DNA from: Pseudonocardia halophobica
GTDB lineage: Bacteria; Actinomycetota; Actinomycetes; Mycobacteriales; Pseudonocardiaceae
Length of the DNA stretch: 64,000 bases
NCBI RefSeq assembly: GCF_027922425.1
Contig: NZ_BSFQ01000019.1
Coordinates: 1-64,000, forward strand
Reading direction: 5' to 3'
Under the pieces are notes generated by a model. The model searched no databases. It was not told the DNA's origin and saw nothing but the letters and a program-made list of their open reading frames with translations. Shown piece after piece: positions 25,816 through 37,026 of this stretch. The translations under genes and the position numbers were made by a program. The stretch's first letter is position 1; every line of letters begins with the position of its first letter.

Positions 25816-26937
25816 TCAGGCCTTGATCAGGCTCGGGTCGGACGCGTAGATCTCGTCGAGCAGCGTCAGGTCGAACAGGTCGGCCGCGGTGACGGTGATG
25901 CCGATGTTCCCCAGGGCCTTGACGATGTTCTCCTGCAGCGCGGGGGTCAGCGTGAACAGGCCGTTGGCCTGCGTGTCCGGGCTGACGACGAGCTCGTTCT
26001 GCGCCTGCATCTGCTCGGTCTGGCCGGCGACGTCCAGGCCGAGGTCCTTGCCGTAGGTGTTCACGGCGAGCTCGGCCGAGGCCTTCGGATCCGCGACCGC
26101 GTCGTTCCAGCCCTTGATCTCGGCGGTCAGGAACGCCTTGAGCTTGTCGCGGTCGTTCTCGATGGTCTCCTGCAGCACGACGAAGGTCTCCGCGGTCAGC
26201 GGCAGGCCGTTGTCCGCGAAGGGCAGGGTGACCGGGGTGAAGCCGTCCGCCTTGATGAGGAACGGCTCGTTGGTCGTGTAGGCCATGAAGCCGTCGACGC
26301 TCTTCTCGGTCAGCGGGGTCGGCTCGTACTGGACGACGACCTGCTGGACCCTGCCCGGGTCGATGTTGTTGGCCTTGAGGAACCCGGCGAAGATCTGCTG
26401 GTTGGTGCCGGCCTGGATGCCGAGGCGCTTGCCGATCAGGTCCTGCGGTGTGCGGATCGGGGTGCCCTGCTCCATGGACAGGATGCAGAACGGGTTCTTC
26501 TGGAACGTGCTGCCGATGATCTTCAGCGGTGCGCCCTGCTCGGTGATGAAGCGGGCCGTCGCGTCGGGCGCGGAGAGGCCGACGTCGACGTTCTTGGCCA
26601 GGACCAGCGCGTCGGCGCTGTCGACCGGGCCGGTCACGAGGTCGACCGAGTCGAAGCCCGCCGCCTTGTAGTAGCCCTTCGAGTCCGCCATGTACTCGCC
26701 GGCGAACTCGATGTTCTTGATCCACGACAGCTGCAGGGCGAGCGTGCCGTACTGGCCGGGGGCGGCTGTAGCCGCACCGGAGGCCGGTGCGCTCCCGGAG
26801 CCACCGCCGCCGCAGGCGGCGAGGGCGACGCCCGCGGCACCGACGCCGACACCGAGGCCGGCGAGGCGCAGGAAGCCGCGGCGGCTGGTGCCCGGACCGG
26901 TCGGGGGCTGGTGGGGCGGCGGGACGAGCAGCGTCAT
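25816..26937 (-). CDS. NMT1/THI5-like ABC substrate-binding lipoprotein (Tat)
   Basis: A 373-residue solute-binding protein. The N-terminus carries a Tat signal, SRRGFLRLAGLGVGVGAAG, with a lipobox ending VALAACGG, so it is probably exported folded and lipid-anchored. The mature part starts LQLSWIKNIEFAGEYMADSKGYYKAAGF, the NMT1/THI5 pattern. DVGLSAPDATARFI, LIGKRLGIQAGTNQQIFAGFLK and VDGFMAYTTNEPF follow. Family substrates include pyrimidine precursors of thiamine, riboflavin precursors, sulfonates and nitrate. The WxxNxEFAG pattern leans to the pyrimidine or vitamin-precursor group, but no TPP riboswitch is seen. The ATG has AGGAGA upstream. Confidence 0.88.
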   Translation of the reverse strand: MTLLVPPPHQPPTGPGTSRRGFLRLAGLGVGVGAAGVALAACGGGGSGSAPASGAATAAPGQYGTLALQLSWIKNIEFAGEYMADSKGYYKAAGFDSVDLVTGPVDSADALVLAKNVDVGLSAPDATARFITEQGAPLKIIGSTFQKNPFCILSMEQGTPIRTPQDLIGKRLGIQAGTNQQIFAGFLKANNIDPGRVQQVVVQYEPTPLTEKSVDGFMAYTTNEPFLIKADGFTPVTLPFADNGLPLTAETFVVLQETIENDRDKLKAFLTAEIKGWNDAVADPKASAELAVNTYGKDLGLDVAGQTEQMQAQNELVVSPDTQANGLFTLTPALQENIVKALGNIGITVTAADLFDLTLLDEIYASDPSLIKA

Positions 26938-27174
26938 GTGGCGATCTCCTACGACGTACGGTCGGCGTCCTGGGTCGGGACGGCCGGCGGGCGCACCGGT
27001 GGTGTGTCGGTGGTCGACACTCGTTCCCCGACGCGCCGACCCGCAGAATCTAGGAAGATCCGGGTTCGCTGCGGTTTCACGGCTGTTACGGCGGTGATGC
27101 CGGTCGGTCGCGCTTGCGCAACACGAGTGGGTGATCGCACACGCGCTCACCGTGCGCTGACTGCTACGAACGCA
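26938..27174. other. Promoter region of the ABC importer operon
   Basis: About 240 bases without a gene. On the minus strand CTAGATTCTGC and TTGCGCAA are the only AT-richer or palindromic features and may belong to the promoter. AGGAGA precedes the ATG at 26937. I looked for a TPP-riboswitch core (CUGAGA and the GAACCUGAUC-type segment) and did not find one. Confidence 0.4.
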
Positions 27175-27210
27175 GCGTGCCCGGGACCACCGCAGCGGTC
27201 CCGGGCACGC
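27175..27210. terminator. Strong hairpin terminator downstream of uvrA
   Basis: A perfect 14-bp stem, GCGTGCCCGGGACC, an eight-base loop ACCGCAGC, and its exact reverse complement, 20 bases past the uvrA stop. No T-run follows. Confidence 0.75.
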
Positions 27211-27229
27211 CCGGTCGGAACGACGACGC

Positions 27230-30160
<2,931 letters not shown>

Positions 30161-30230
30161 GAGGGCGCCTCCTTACGGGTCACCGGGGATCGGCGGGCCC
30201 GGTCCGCGGCAGACCGGGGACCCGCGATCG

Positions 30231-30253
30231 ATGCTAGGCCGGGGGTCCGACAG
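30231..30253 (-). promoter_or_regulatory. RecA-NDp-like promoter of uvrA
   Basis: On the minus strand CTGTCGGAC, eight bases, TAGCAT, about 70 bases upstream of the GTG. It matches TTGTCRGTG-N8-TANNNT less well than the uvrB and SNF2 copies but keeps the TGTCGG core and exact spacing. Confidence 0.6.
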
Positions 30254-30442
30254 AAATCGTCCGCACCGTCCGGCCCGGGGTTCCCGGTCGGCGGGCGCGC
30301 ACCGGCGAGCGCCGGGCGAACACGGGCCGCCGGCTCGCACCGGCACCGCGGCCGCCGTCGGGATCCCCGTTCGGCCACCCGGCTCAACGCCGCGGACCGC
30401 CCGGTGCTTCCCGGCGGCGCCCGCCGGACCAGGTGACCACTG

Positions 30443-30458
30443 TCGCACACATGTTCGA
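30443..30458. promoter_or_regulatory. LexA-type SOS box upstream of uvrA
   Basis: TCGCACACATGTTCGA, one mismatch from the mycobacterial/actinobacterial SOS box TCGAAC-N4-GTTCGA. It lies 283 bases upstream of the uvrA start and faces no divergent gene, so it would control a distal uvrA promoter. Confidence 0.55.
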
Positions 30459-30813
30459 CGGCGGTACCACGGGGCCTCCGCCCCCGGTCGCGGCACACCC
30501 GTTCCTGCCCGCCGCCACATCCGGCGAGTCCCCGGGACACCCGTCGACGGCCTGCACGACTGCCGGCGCTATGAGCAGGTGTGCCGGCGCGGGGGGCAGG
30601 ATGCCGCGCTACCGCGGGCGTCTCGCGCTCCGGCCGCTGTGCCGCCGGCGCTCGGGTGTGCCGCTCCCGCGATCGGGCGGCAGCGCGTCCGAGCGGGTGT
30701 GCGGCGACGACCCGCGGCCCCGCGGCCCGCCGACCTACGGCGGCGTCGGGGCCTCGGATCGACCGCGAGCAGACGGTCGGCCACCTCGGAAGTCGAGGCG
30801 GCCGGCGCTCAGC

Positions 30814-31488
30814 TCACCAGCCCCGCTCCCGCCACTCCTTCAACGACGGACGCTCCGCGCCGAGGGTGGTGTCGTCGCCGTGGCCCGGGTAGACCCAGGT
30901 GTCGTCCGGCAGTTCGCCGAAGACCCGGGACTCGAGGTCGTCCATCAGCGAGGCGAAGTCCTCGGCCGACCAGGTCTTGCCCGGCCCGCCCGGGAACAGG
31001 GAGTCGCCGGTGAACAGGTGCGGGCGGTCCGGGCCGCGGTAGAGCAGCGCGATGGAGCCCGGCGTGTGCCCGCGCAGGTGGATGACCTCGAGGGAGATGT
31101 CGCCGAACTCCACCCGGTCGCCGTGCGAGACGAGCTCGTCCATCGGGATCGGCAGTTCGGGGGCGTCGAGCGGGTGCGCGATCTGCCGGGTCTGGAACAT
31201 CCCCGCCACCGCGCCCAGCGCCTGCCAGTGGTCGTGGTGGCGGTGGGTGGTGACGAGGTGCCGCAGCTCGGGCCTGCCGTCCTCCGCCCCGACCAGGTCG
31301 GCGATGCGCTCCGGCTCGTTGGCCGCGTCGATGAGCAGCGCCTCGTTGGTGGCGGTGCAGGTCAGCAGGTAGGCGTTGTTGTCCATCGGGCCGACGGACA
31401 CCTTGCTGATCGTGAGCGGGGCCAGGCTCCGCCGGATCGCCGCGCCGCCGGGGTCGGTGTGCCCGCTGTACTCGTCCAGGACGTCCAC
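30814..31488 (-). CDS. MBL-fold metallo-hydrolase (glyoxalase II-like)
   Basis: A 224-residue metallo-beta-lactamase-fold protein. TTHRHHDHWQAL is the HxHxDH zinc site, HLRGHTPGSIALL carries the next His, HLFTGDSLFPGGPGKT the bridging Asp, and VYPGHGDDTTLG the last His. SVGPMDNNAYLLTC is the typical N-terminal strand. Neighbourhood with uvrA is conserved in actinobacteria, where the homologue lies next to uvrA. Thioesters such as glutathione or mycothiol conjugates are family substrates; the actual one is unknown. The GTG start has TAGGCT six bases upstream. Confidence 0.9.
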   Translation of the reverse strand: MDVLDEYSGHTDPGGAAIRRSLAPLTISKVSVGPMDNNAYLLTCTATNEALLIDAANEPERIADLVGAEDGRPELRHLVTTHRHHDHWQALGAVAGMFQTRQIAHPLDAPELPIPMDELVSHGDRVEFGDISLEVIHLRGHTPGSIALLYRGPDRPHLFTGDSLFPGGPGKTWSAEDFASLMDDLESRVFGELPDDTWVYPGHGDDTTLGAERPSLKEWRERGW

Positions 31489-31494
31489 GCGCGC

Positions 31495-31500
31495 AGCCTA
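31495..31500 (-). promoter_or_regulatory. -10 element for the MBL hydrolase
   Basis: TAGGCT on the minus strand, six bases before the GTG at 31488, consistent with leaderless transcription. Confidence 0.45.
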
Positions 31501-31540
31501 GTGCCGCCGGCGCCCGCCCGTCGCCCTGCCGCCGGCCCGG

Positions 31541-31906
31541 TCAGCCGCCCGGTGTGAACAGCCGCGGGAACGTCTGGACCGCGTCCTGCACGAGCAGGTA
31601 CCCGTACACGACGAGCGCGATGAACAGCAGGCTCGCGAGCGAGGTCAGCACGTACGCGACGATCCGCAGCAGGGTGAGGGCCCGCCCGTCGCCGGTGCCC
31701 GGGAGTCGCTGGCCGCGCGGCGGGGTGTGGGCCGGCGACTGTCGCGGCGCGGGCGCCCAGCCGGCGCGCGCCGCCTGCTCCCCGACGGTGGTCGGCGGGC
31801 CCTCCGGCGGGGCGCCCGTGGCGGCCCGCTGGTACGGGACCGGGGGCTTCTGCCCGACGGCCCGGAAACCGCCGCTCCCGCTCGTCGACGCCCTGTGCGT
31901 GCTCAC
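31541..31906 (-). CDS. Hypothetical single-pass membrane protein
   Basis: A 121-residue protein with a Pro/Gly-rich N-terminus of ~75 residues and one C-terminal membrane helix (LLRIVAYVLTSLASLLFIALVVYGYLLV), followed by a short FPRLFTPGG tail. No catalytic motif is visible. The GTG at 31906 follows CAGGGGG. It lies 52 bases upstream of the MBL gene on the same strand. I do not recognise the family. Confidence 0.6.
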   Translation of the reverse strand: MSTHRASTSGSGGFRAVGQKPPVPYQRAATGAPPEGPPTTVGEQAARAGWAPAPRQSPAHTPPRGQRLPGTGDGRALTLLRIVAYVLTSLASLLFIALVVYGYLLVQDAVQTFPRLFTPGG

Positions 31907-32041
31907 CCGTCGAACCCCCTGCCCGCGACCCGGTGCTGCCCGGCGCCAGTCTGGTGGGTGGGACCACGGTTGGTCACCCCGGCGGCCGCCGTCCACCCGT
32001 TCGTGGTACGCCGCCTGCGACCGCTCGCGTGCGCTCGGTGC

Positions 32042-32725
32042 TCAGGCCCGCGTGATCAGGTCCACGGTCCCCGTGACGACCAGGTAGGCGCCCAGCGCCC
32101 CGAAGAACACGACCGTGATGGGCCGGCGGTGGGCGCGGATCCAGGCGACGAGCCGTTCGAGCACCTCCCGGGCGACCTGCGGGCGGTGCACCGCGAGCAC
32201 GAGCGCGACGATCGCGGTGCTGAACCAGATCGCGTTGTAGACGGCCACCTGGACCAGCCCGTCGACCACCGCTCCCGCGGCCGAGGCGACGATCGCGTTG
32301 AGCGCGGCCAGGTACGTCAGGCCGGGCAGGTGGGTGAGGACGCCGGCTCCGGCGGCCCCGCGCACCGTCAGCCCCTGCAGCCGGCGCTGCATCCAGGTCG
32401 GCTCGCCGGGCGGCCGCTCGGTCCCCCGGCTCAACGGCCAGGGCGACTGCCACCGCGCCAGCGCCGCCACCGCGTAGCCGAGCGCGGCCACGCCGAGGAC
32501 GACGTCGAGGACCGGCCTGCTCGACGTCGTCGCCGTGCGGGCGTTGAGGCCCTGCAGGAGCACGACGACCAGGGTGCCGACGGCGAGGGTGAACACGAGC
32601 CCGCCCACGAGGTACGCCGTCAGCAGCCGCCGGGGGTCCCGGGACGCCAGGATCGCGAACAGCGCGGCGAGCGCGGTGGGCCGGAGGACCGCGGACAGTG
32701 CGAGCACCAGCGCCTCGGTACTCAC
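32042..32725 (-). CDS. GAP-family (Sap) membrane protein
   Basis: A 227-residue protein with six predicted membrane helices in the LysE/Sap-like arrangement: ALVLALSAVLRPTALAALFAILAS, LLTAYLVGGLVFTLAVGTLVVVLL, a cytoplasmic loop with ERPPGEPTWMQRRLQGLTV, GAGVLTHLPGLTYLAALNAIV and ITVVFFGALGAYLVVTGTVDLI. The mycobacterial members include the sulfolipid-1-addressing protein that helps export a glycolipid. The N-terminal position of Pro in an otherwise hydrophobic helix and the HLPGL motif support the family. The cargo is not known. Confidence 0.82.
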   Translation of the reverse strand: MSTEALVLALSAVLRPTALAALFAILASRDPRRLLTAYLVGGLVFTLAVGTLVVVLLQGLNARTATTSSRPVLDVVLGVAALGYAVAALARWQSPWPLSRGTERPPGEPTWMQRRLQGLTVRGAAGAGVLTHLPGLTYLAALNAIVASAAGAVVDGLVQVAVYNAIWFSTAIVALVLAVHRPQVAREVLERLVAWIRAHRRPITVVFFGALGAYLVVTGTVDLITRA

Positions 32726-32774
32726 GACTCGGTGCTCACGCGCGGTCAGCCGCGGGTGCGGGTGCCGCCGCGGC

Positions 32775-34064
32775 TCACGGCGTGACCCGGGGGTCGCTGC
32801 GGGCGGGGGGCTCGGGCGGCCCGGCGGCCCCCGGCCCGCCCGCGGCGTCCCCGTCGGTCCCGCTCGCGACGCCTGCCGGCTGCGGGTGCCGGTGCGCCTT
32901 GCGCGCGGCCTTCTTCTCCGCCTTGCGCGCCGCCTTGGCGGCCTCGTCGGCGGCCGCCTCCTCCGCCTCCTTCGGCGTCGACCGCAGCCAGGCGTCCGCC
33001 CACCGCGCCTTCGGGTCGATGTCCACGAGCATCGCCTTGACCAGGAGCGTCAGCGGGATCGCGAGGATCGCGCCGAGCGGGCCGAGCAGCCAGGCCCAGA
33101 AGAACAGGGCCACGAACGTCACCGTGATCGACAGGCCCACCGCGTCCCCGATGAACCGGGGCTGGATGAGCGACTGGACCACGAAGTTCAGCGCGCAGTA
33201 GACGACCACGACCGCGATGGCGAGCTGCGGCCCCCCGACCAACAGGCCGAGCAGGGCGGGCGGGATCACGCCGATGACGAACCCGACGTTGGGGATGTAG
33301 TTGGTGATGAAGGCCAGCAGACCCCAGGTCACCGCGAGCGGGATGCCCATCAGGGCAAGGGCGATCGAGTCGAGCACCGCGACGATGAACCCGAAGACCG
33401 TTGTGACGAGCAGGTACTGCCGCGTGCCCCAGGCGAAGTGGCCGAGGGCGCCGATGACGTCGGGCCGGTCGGCGGCGATCGAGGCGAGCCGGTGCCGCAC
33501 GCCTCCCGCCTCGACCGTCAGGAAGAGCAGGAGCGCGAGGAGGAAGACGAGGCTCGACGCGAGCCCGGCGACGCTGTCGAGGAGCGCGCCGAGGAGCCCG
33601 GCGAGCTTGCCGATGTCGAGCGAGCTCGCCGCCTGCTTCAGCTGGTCGGGCCCCACGCCGGCCTTCGCGAGGGCGCCGGTCAGGGAGGCGACCATCCCGT
33701 CGGCCTTCGACGCGTACTTGGGGACCTCGGTCGCGAGCCGCGCGATCGAGGCGACGATCCCGAGGGCGAGCACGATCAGGACCGCGTAGACCAGCACGAC
33801 GAGCACCAGCGTCGTCGCCCACGCCGGCCAGCCCTTGCGCTTCAGCCAGCCCTGCACCGGCGAGACCGCGATCACGATGATCAGCGCCATGAACGCCGGT
33901 GCGATCAGCCAGGCGATCGCCTTGATGCCGGCCACCACCACGACGACCGCCGCGGCGCCCAGCAGCACGACGAGCGCGCGCGGCAGGCCCCGGTCACGGG
34001 GTCGGGACCCGTTCGACGGCAGGTCGTCCGGGCTGCGGGCGGGGGGTGGCACCGGAGTCGTCAC
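32775..34064 (-). CDS. AI-2E family transporter (PerM-like)
   Basis: A 429-residue polytopic protein of the AI-2 exporter/PerM superfamily, with about eight helices. It starts LVVLLGAAAVVVVVAGIKAIAWLIAPAFMALI and has the family signatures GWLAFITNYIPNVG-like (LAFITNYIPNVGFVIGVIPPAL) and VQSLIQPRFIGDAVGLS, with LGPLGAILAIPLTLL. A highly charged Lys/Ala/Glu-rich C-terminal tail (KEAEEAAADEAAKAARK) is predicted cytoplasmic coiled coil. Transport substrates vary, including proton/Na+ antiport and signal export. The GTG start has TAGCTT six bases upstream. Confidence 0.88.
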   Translation of the reverse strand: MTTPVPPPARSPDDLPSNGSRPRDRGLPRALVVLLGAAAVVVVVAGIKAIAWLIAPAFMALIIVIAVSPVQGWLKRKGWPAWATTLVLVVLVYAVLIVLALGIVASIARLATEVPKYASKADGMVASLTGALAKAGVGPDQLKQAASSLDIGKLAGLLGALLDSVAGLASSLVFLLALLLFLTVEAGGVRHRLASIAADRPDVIGALGHFAWGTRQYLLVTTVFGFIVAVLDSIALALMGIPLAVTWGLLAFITNYIPNVGFVIGVIPPALLGLLVGGPQLAIAVVVVYCALNFVVQSLIQPRFIGDAVGLSITVTFVALFFWAWLLGPLGAILAIPLTLLVKAMLVDIDPKARWADAWLRSTPKEAEEAAADEAAKAARKAEKKAARKAHRHPQPAGVASGTDGDAAGGPGAAGPPEPPARSDPRVTP

Positions 34065-34070
34065 GCGCCG

Positions 34071-34076
34071 AAGCTA
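34071..34076 (-). promoter_or_regulatory. -10 element for the AI-2E family gene
   Basis: TAGCTT on the minus strand, six bases before the GTG at 34064. Confidence 0.4.
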
Positions 34077-34146
34077 GGTCCGCCCGGCGGACCCGGCCTC
34101 ACCCGCCGCGGGCGAACGGGCGCCTCCCCCCGGGTGCTGCCGCTGG

Positions 34147-34431
34147 TCAGGGCACCGGCACCGCGCGCCGGTCCCCGGGCTCCGCGGCGCGCCACGCCCC
34201 GGCGCCCGCACCGGCGGCCGCGCGGGCCTGCGCCCACTTGAGCTTGGCCAGGTCCGTCGGTCCCAGGTCCGCCCGGCGCAGCCAGCTGCGGGCCGCCTTG
34301 GCCGCGGCCGCTCCCGCCAGCAACGAGCCCCCCAGACCGGCGAGGGCGCCCACCGCCAGCAGGACCACCGATCCGATCAGCAGCCCGTGGTCGAGGTCCT
34401 CCCACTGCGGGTCCGTCCGACGATCGTTCAT
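34147..34431 (-). CDS. Hypothetical small membrane protein
   Basis: A 94-residue protein with an acidic N-terminus (NDRRTDPQWEDLDHG), one Gly/Ala-rich helix (LLIGSVVLLAVGALAGLGGSLLAGAAAAKAA) and a basic region SWLRRADLGPTDLAKLKWAQARA. The ATG at 34431 lies 240 bases from the divergent LCP gene. No family is recognised. The neighbour downstream is the AI-2E family gene. Confidence 0.55.
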   Translation of the reverse strand: MNDRRTDPQWEDLDHGLLIGSVVLLAVGALAGLGGSLLAGAAAAKAARSWLRRADLGPTDLAKLKWAQARAAAGAGAGAWRAAEPGDRRAVPVP

Positions 34432-34670
34432 GCCGGTCTCCTCGTCTCTCGTGCGGTTCGCCCCCCACGGTCGCGCCGCCCCGGGCGCGGGCGCCTCACC
34501 CGGCCCGAGTGACCGGACGGGCGTTGGGCCGGTCGGGTGGAGGTGATCACTCGTTCGCCACGGGCGTGTGCACAGGCCGTACGCTCGGCCGACGGCCCTG
34601 GTGGCCGTGTTCTCCTCTGGACGGACGCAGCGTCGGGACGTGCAGTGGTCCCTGTGCGTGAGAGGAACGG

Positions 34671-35969
34671 ATGGAGAAGCCGCCGCGGTCCCGCACGCTC
34701 CGCCGCGTCCTCGCCGGTGCCGGGCGCACGGGCGTCGCGCTGCTCGCCGTCGCGGTCCTCGCCGGCACCGGCTACGTCTGGGTGGTGTCGCGGACCTTCG
34801 CGGCCGACCTCACCACCAGCTCGGTCCTGGCCACCCGCGCGGGCGCCACGGCCGCGGTGTCGACCCCGCGCCGCAGCTACACCGCGCTGCTGGTCGGCCT
34901 GGACAGCCGCACGGACGCGCAGGGCGAGCCGCTCCCGCCCGACCTGCTCGCCGAGATCCACGCCGGCGACGACGGCGGGGAGCTGCACACCGACACGATC
35001 ATGCTCGTCCGCGTGCCGGCGGACCCGCGCTCGCCTGTCGTCACGGTCTCGTTCCCGCGCGACTCCTACGTCCCGTTGGCCGACGGCAGCGGCCGCCACA
35101 AGATCAACTCGGCGTACGGCCGTGCGTACCGGGCCGAGCAGGCGCGGCTCGAGGCGCAGGGCGTCACGGGCGCCGAGCTGGACCGGCGCAGCCGCGAGGC
35201 AGGCCGGGCGAACCTCGTCGCGACCGTCGAGGCCGTCTCGGGGACCACGGTCGACCACTACGCCGAGCTCAACCTCGCCGGGTTCGTCGAGCTCACGGGC
35301 ACGCTCGGCGGGGTCAACGTCTGCCTCAACCAGCCGGTCGACGACCGGGCCTACTCCGGGGTGGACCTGCCCGCCGGGCCGCAGTCGGTCAGCGGGGCCG
35401 CCGCGCTGGCGTTCGTCCGCCAGCGGCACGGGCTCGACGGCGGGGACCTCGACCGGATCACCCGCCAGCAGGCCTTCCTCGCCGGGCTCGCCCACCAGGT
35501 GCTCGCCGCCGGCACCCTCGCCGACCCCGCCACCGTCTCGGCGCTGCTGGGGGTGGTGACCCGGCACGTCGTCGTCGACTCGGGGTGGGACCTGCGGCAG
35601 CTCGTCGGTCAGCTCGGCGGGCTCGCGGGCGGCGACGTCGTGTTCCGGACCATCCCCTCGATCCGCCCGGACCTCTGGACCCCCGTCGACGGCGTGGCCG
35701 TGGAGATCGACGACGACCAGGTCCGGGACTTCGTGCACACCGTGCTGTTCACCGACGCCCGGGCGGACGGGACCGCGCCCGAGACACCCGACCCGGACGC
35801 GTCGCGGGTCAAGGCCACCGGGCCCACCCCGTCGGCGACGCCCTCCGGCACCCCGACCGCCGCGACGGCGACGTCGGCGGTCGCACCGACCACCACGATC
35901 GCCGTGCCCGAGGACCAGTGGCAGCACCGCCCGCTGATCGACGCCGCGGCCGTGCCCTGCGTGAACTAG
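34671..35969 (+). CDS. LytR-CpsA-Psr (LCP) family cell-wall ligase
   Basis: A 432-residue membrane-anchored LCP protein. After a basic N-terminus, GVALLAVAVLAGTGYVWVVS is the membrane helix and the LCP domain is extracellular. LLVGLDSRTD, GELHTDTIMLVRVPADP, VVTVSFPRDSYV, KINSAYG, VDHYAELNLAGFVELT and ALAFVRQRHGLDGGDLDRITRQQAFL carry the Arg and Asp residues that bind the polyprenyl-diphosphate substrate. A Thr/Pro-rich tail ends the protein. The family transfers arabinogalactan or teichoic-type polymers from lipid carriers to peptidoglycan. The ATG is preceded by GAGAGGAACGG. Confidence 0.93.
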   Translation: MEKPPRSRTLRRVLAGAGRTGVALLAVAVLAGTGYVWVVSRTFAADLTTSSVLATRAGATAAVSTPRRSYTALLVGLDSRTDAQGEPLPPDLLAEIHAGDDGGELHTDTIMLVRVPADPRSPVVTVSFPRDSYVPLADGSGRHKINSAYGRAYRAEQARLEAQGVTGAELDRRSREAGRANLVATVEAVSGTTVDHYAELNLAGFVELTGTLGGVNVCLNQPVDDRAYSGVDLPAGPQSVSGAAALAFVRQRHGLDGGDLDRITRQQAFLAGLAHQVLAAGTLADPATVSALLGVVTRHVVVDSGWDLRQLVGQLGGLAGGDVVFRTIPSIRPDLWTPVDGVAVEIDDDQVRDFVHTVLFTDARADGTAPETPDPDASRVKATGPTPSATPSGTPTAATATSAVAPTTTIAVPEDQWQHRPLIDAAAVPCVN

Positions 35970-35975
35970 GAGCCT

Positions 35976-36164
35976 CTAGCCGGTCGCGTCCCGCTCGATG
36001 CGCGTCGCCCGGTCCCGGATCCGCTCCGGCGACCACGTCGCGACCTCGCGCAGCTGCTCGACCAGGGCGATCTCGACGGCCGCGTGCACGGCCGCGGGCG
36101 AGACACCCGGGTCGACGGACCGGGCCGCCGCCAGCGCCCGGGCCGAGAGGTACACGTTGATCAT
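35976..36164 (-). CDS. Small ribbon-helix-helix-like protein (orphan)
   Basis: A 62-residue protein beginning INVYLSARALAAARSVDPGVSPAAVHAAVEIALVEQL. One short strand (INVYLS), a helix, a turn and a second helix follow the order of CopG/RHH DNA-binding antitoxins. The ribosome site is strong (GGAGGTGACCGG before the ATG), so the gene is real despite its size. A near-palindrome just upstream (36182-36197) could be its own operator. No toxin lies next to it: the downstream neighbour is the convergent LCP gene and the upstream neighbour is enoyl-CoA hydratase. Confidence 0.65.
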   Translation of the reverse strand: MINVYLSARALAAARSVDPGVSPAAVHAAVEIALVEQLREVATWSPERIRDRATRIERDATG

Positions 36165-36181
36165 CCGGTCACCTCCGTTGG

Positions 36182-36197
36182 TGGGGATGCATTCCCA
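36182..36197. promoter_or_regulatory. Near-palindromic candidate operator
   Basis: TGGGGATGCATTCCCA, symmetric about TGCA with one arm mismatch. It is placed immediately upstream of the ribosome site of the small RHH-like gene, as expected for autoregulation. Confidence 0.45.
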
Positions 36198-36282
36198 ACG
36201 CGTGCCGTCGGAAACGGAGACGGGCCGGGCCGGACGAGCGGAAATCAGGGGGTCGAGCGGTCCCCCCGGTGGGGCGAGCGGA

Positions 36283-37026
36283 TCACCGTTCGAGGAAGGC
36301 GGCCACCCGCTCCCGGTGCTCGGCGGTGCCGAAGAGCAGGGCCGTGGCCTCGACCGCCTCCGCGAAGCCGGGCTCGGTCCCGCGGTTGACGAACGCCTTG
36401 CCCACCTCGACCGCGAGCGGCGGCAGCGCCGCCATCTCCGTGGCCAGGTCCAGCGCGGCGTCGAGCAGCGCCGCGTCGGGCAGCACCTCCTGGACCAGCC
36501 CCGCCCGGGCGGCGGTGCCGGCGTCGATCACCCGTCCGGACAGCGCCAGCAGCCGCGTCCAGTGCCGGCCCATCACCTCGGGCCCGCGCACCACGCCCCA
36601 GCCCGGCGTGAGCCCGACGGTGGGCTCGCGGAAGGCGAAGGTCGCCGACTCGGCCGCGTAGACGACGTCGCAGGCCAGGGTCAGTTCGGTGCCGCCGCCG
36701 TGCGCGATGCCGTTGACCGCGCCGATCACCGGGACCGGGCAGCGCTCGACGCTGCTGAACGCGTCGAACACCAGGCGCAGGTGCCGGCGGACGCGGGCGG
36801 TGTCGCCGGCGATCTCCCGGAAGCTCGCGATGTCCCCGCCCGCCGAGAAGGCCCGCCCCGCGCCCGTCAGGACGGCCGCCCGGACCTCCGGGTCCGCGCC
36901 CAGCTCCCCGGTGAGCGCGATCAGCTCCCGGAAGAACAGCGGGTCCATCGCGTTGAGCTTGTCCGGCCGGGCGATCGTCACCAGGGCGACGCCGGGCCGC
37001 GGCGAGGTGATGTCGAACCGCTCCAT
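36283..37026 (-). CDS. Enoyl-CoA hydratase/isomerase family protein
   Basis: A 247-residue crotonase. VALVTIARPDKLNAMDPLFF opens the fold. AGRAFSAGGDIASF forms the first oxyanion-hole strand, and NGIAHGGGTELTLACDVVYAAESATFAFREPTVGLTPGWG carries the second oxyanion Gly and the Glu of the active-site region. KAFVNRGTEPGF is in the C-terminal helix. It acts on acyl-CoA thioesters, either hydration in beta-oxidation or a related reaction. Its start shares one base with the acyl-CoA ligase stop, so the two act in one pathway: activation then processing of an organic acid. Confidence 0.9.
   Translation of the reverse strand: MERFDITSPRPGVALVTIARPDKLNAMDPLFFRELIALTGELGADPEVRAAVLTGAGRAFSAGGDIASFREIAGDTARVRRHLRLVFDAFSSVERCPVPVIGAVNGIAHGGGTELTLACDVVYAAESATFAFREPTVGLTPGWGVVRGPEVMGRHWTRLLALSGRVIDAGTAARAGLVQEVLPDAALLDAALDLATEMAALPPLAVEVGKAFVNRGTEPGFAEAVEATALLFGTAEHRERVAAFLER

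Larger units (their letters stand above)
30161..30813. other. Long uvrA upstream region
   Basis: About 650 bases without a credible gene between uvrA and the MBL hydrolase. It contains the RecA-NDp-like promoter at 30231-30253 and a LexA-type box at 30443-30458. The remaining ~350 bases up to the MBL stop show no recognised signal. Confidence 0.6.

Noticed and set aside
26938..27229. Possible TPP riboswitch for the NMT1-type importer
   Set aside because: The conserved CUGAGA and downstream core are missing on the coding strand.
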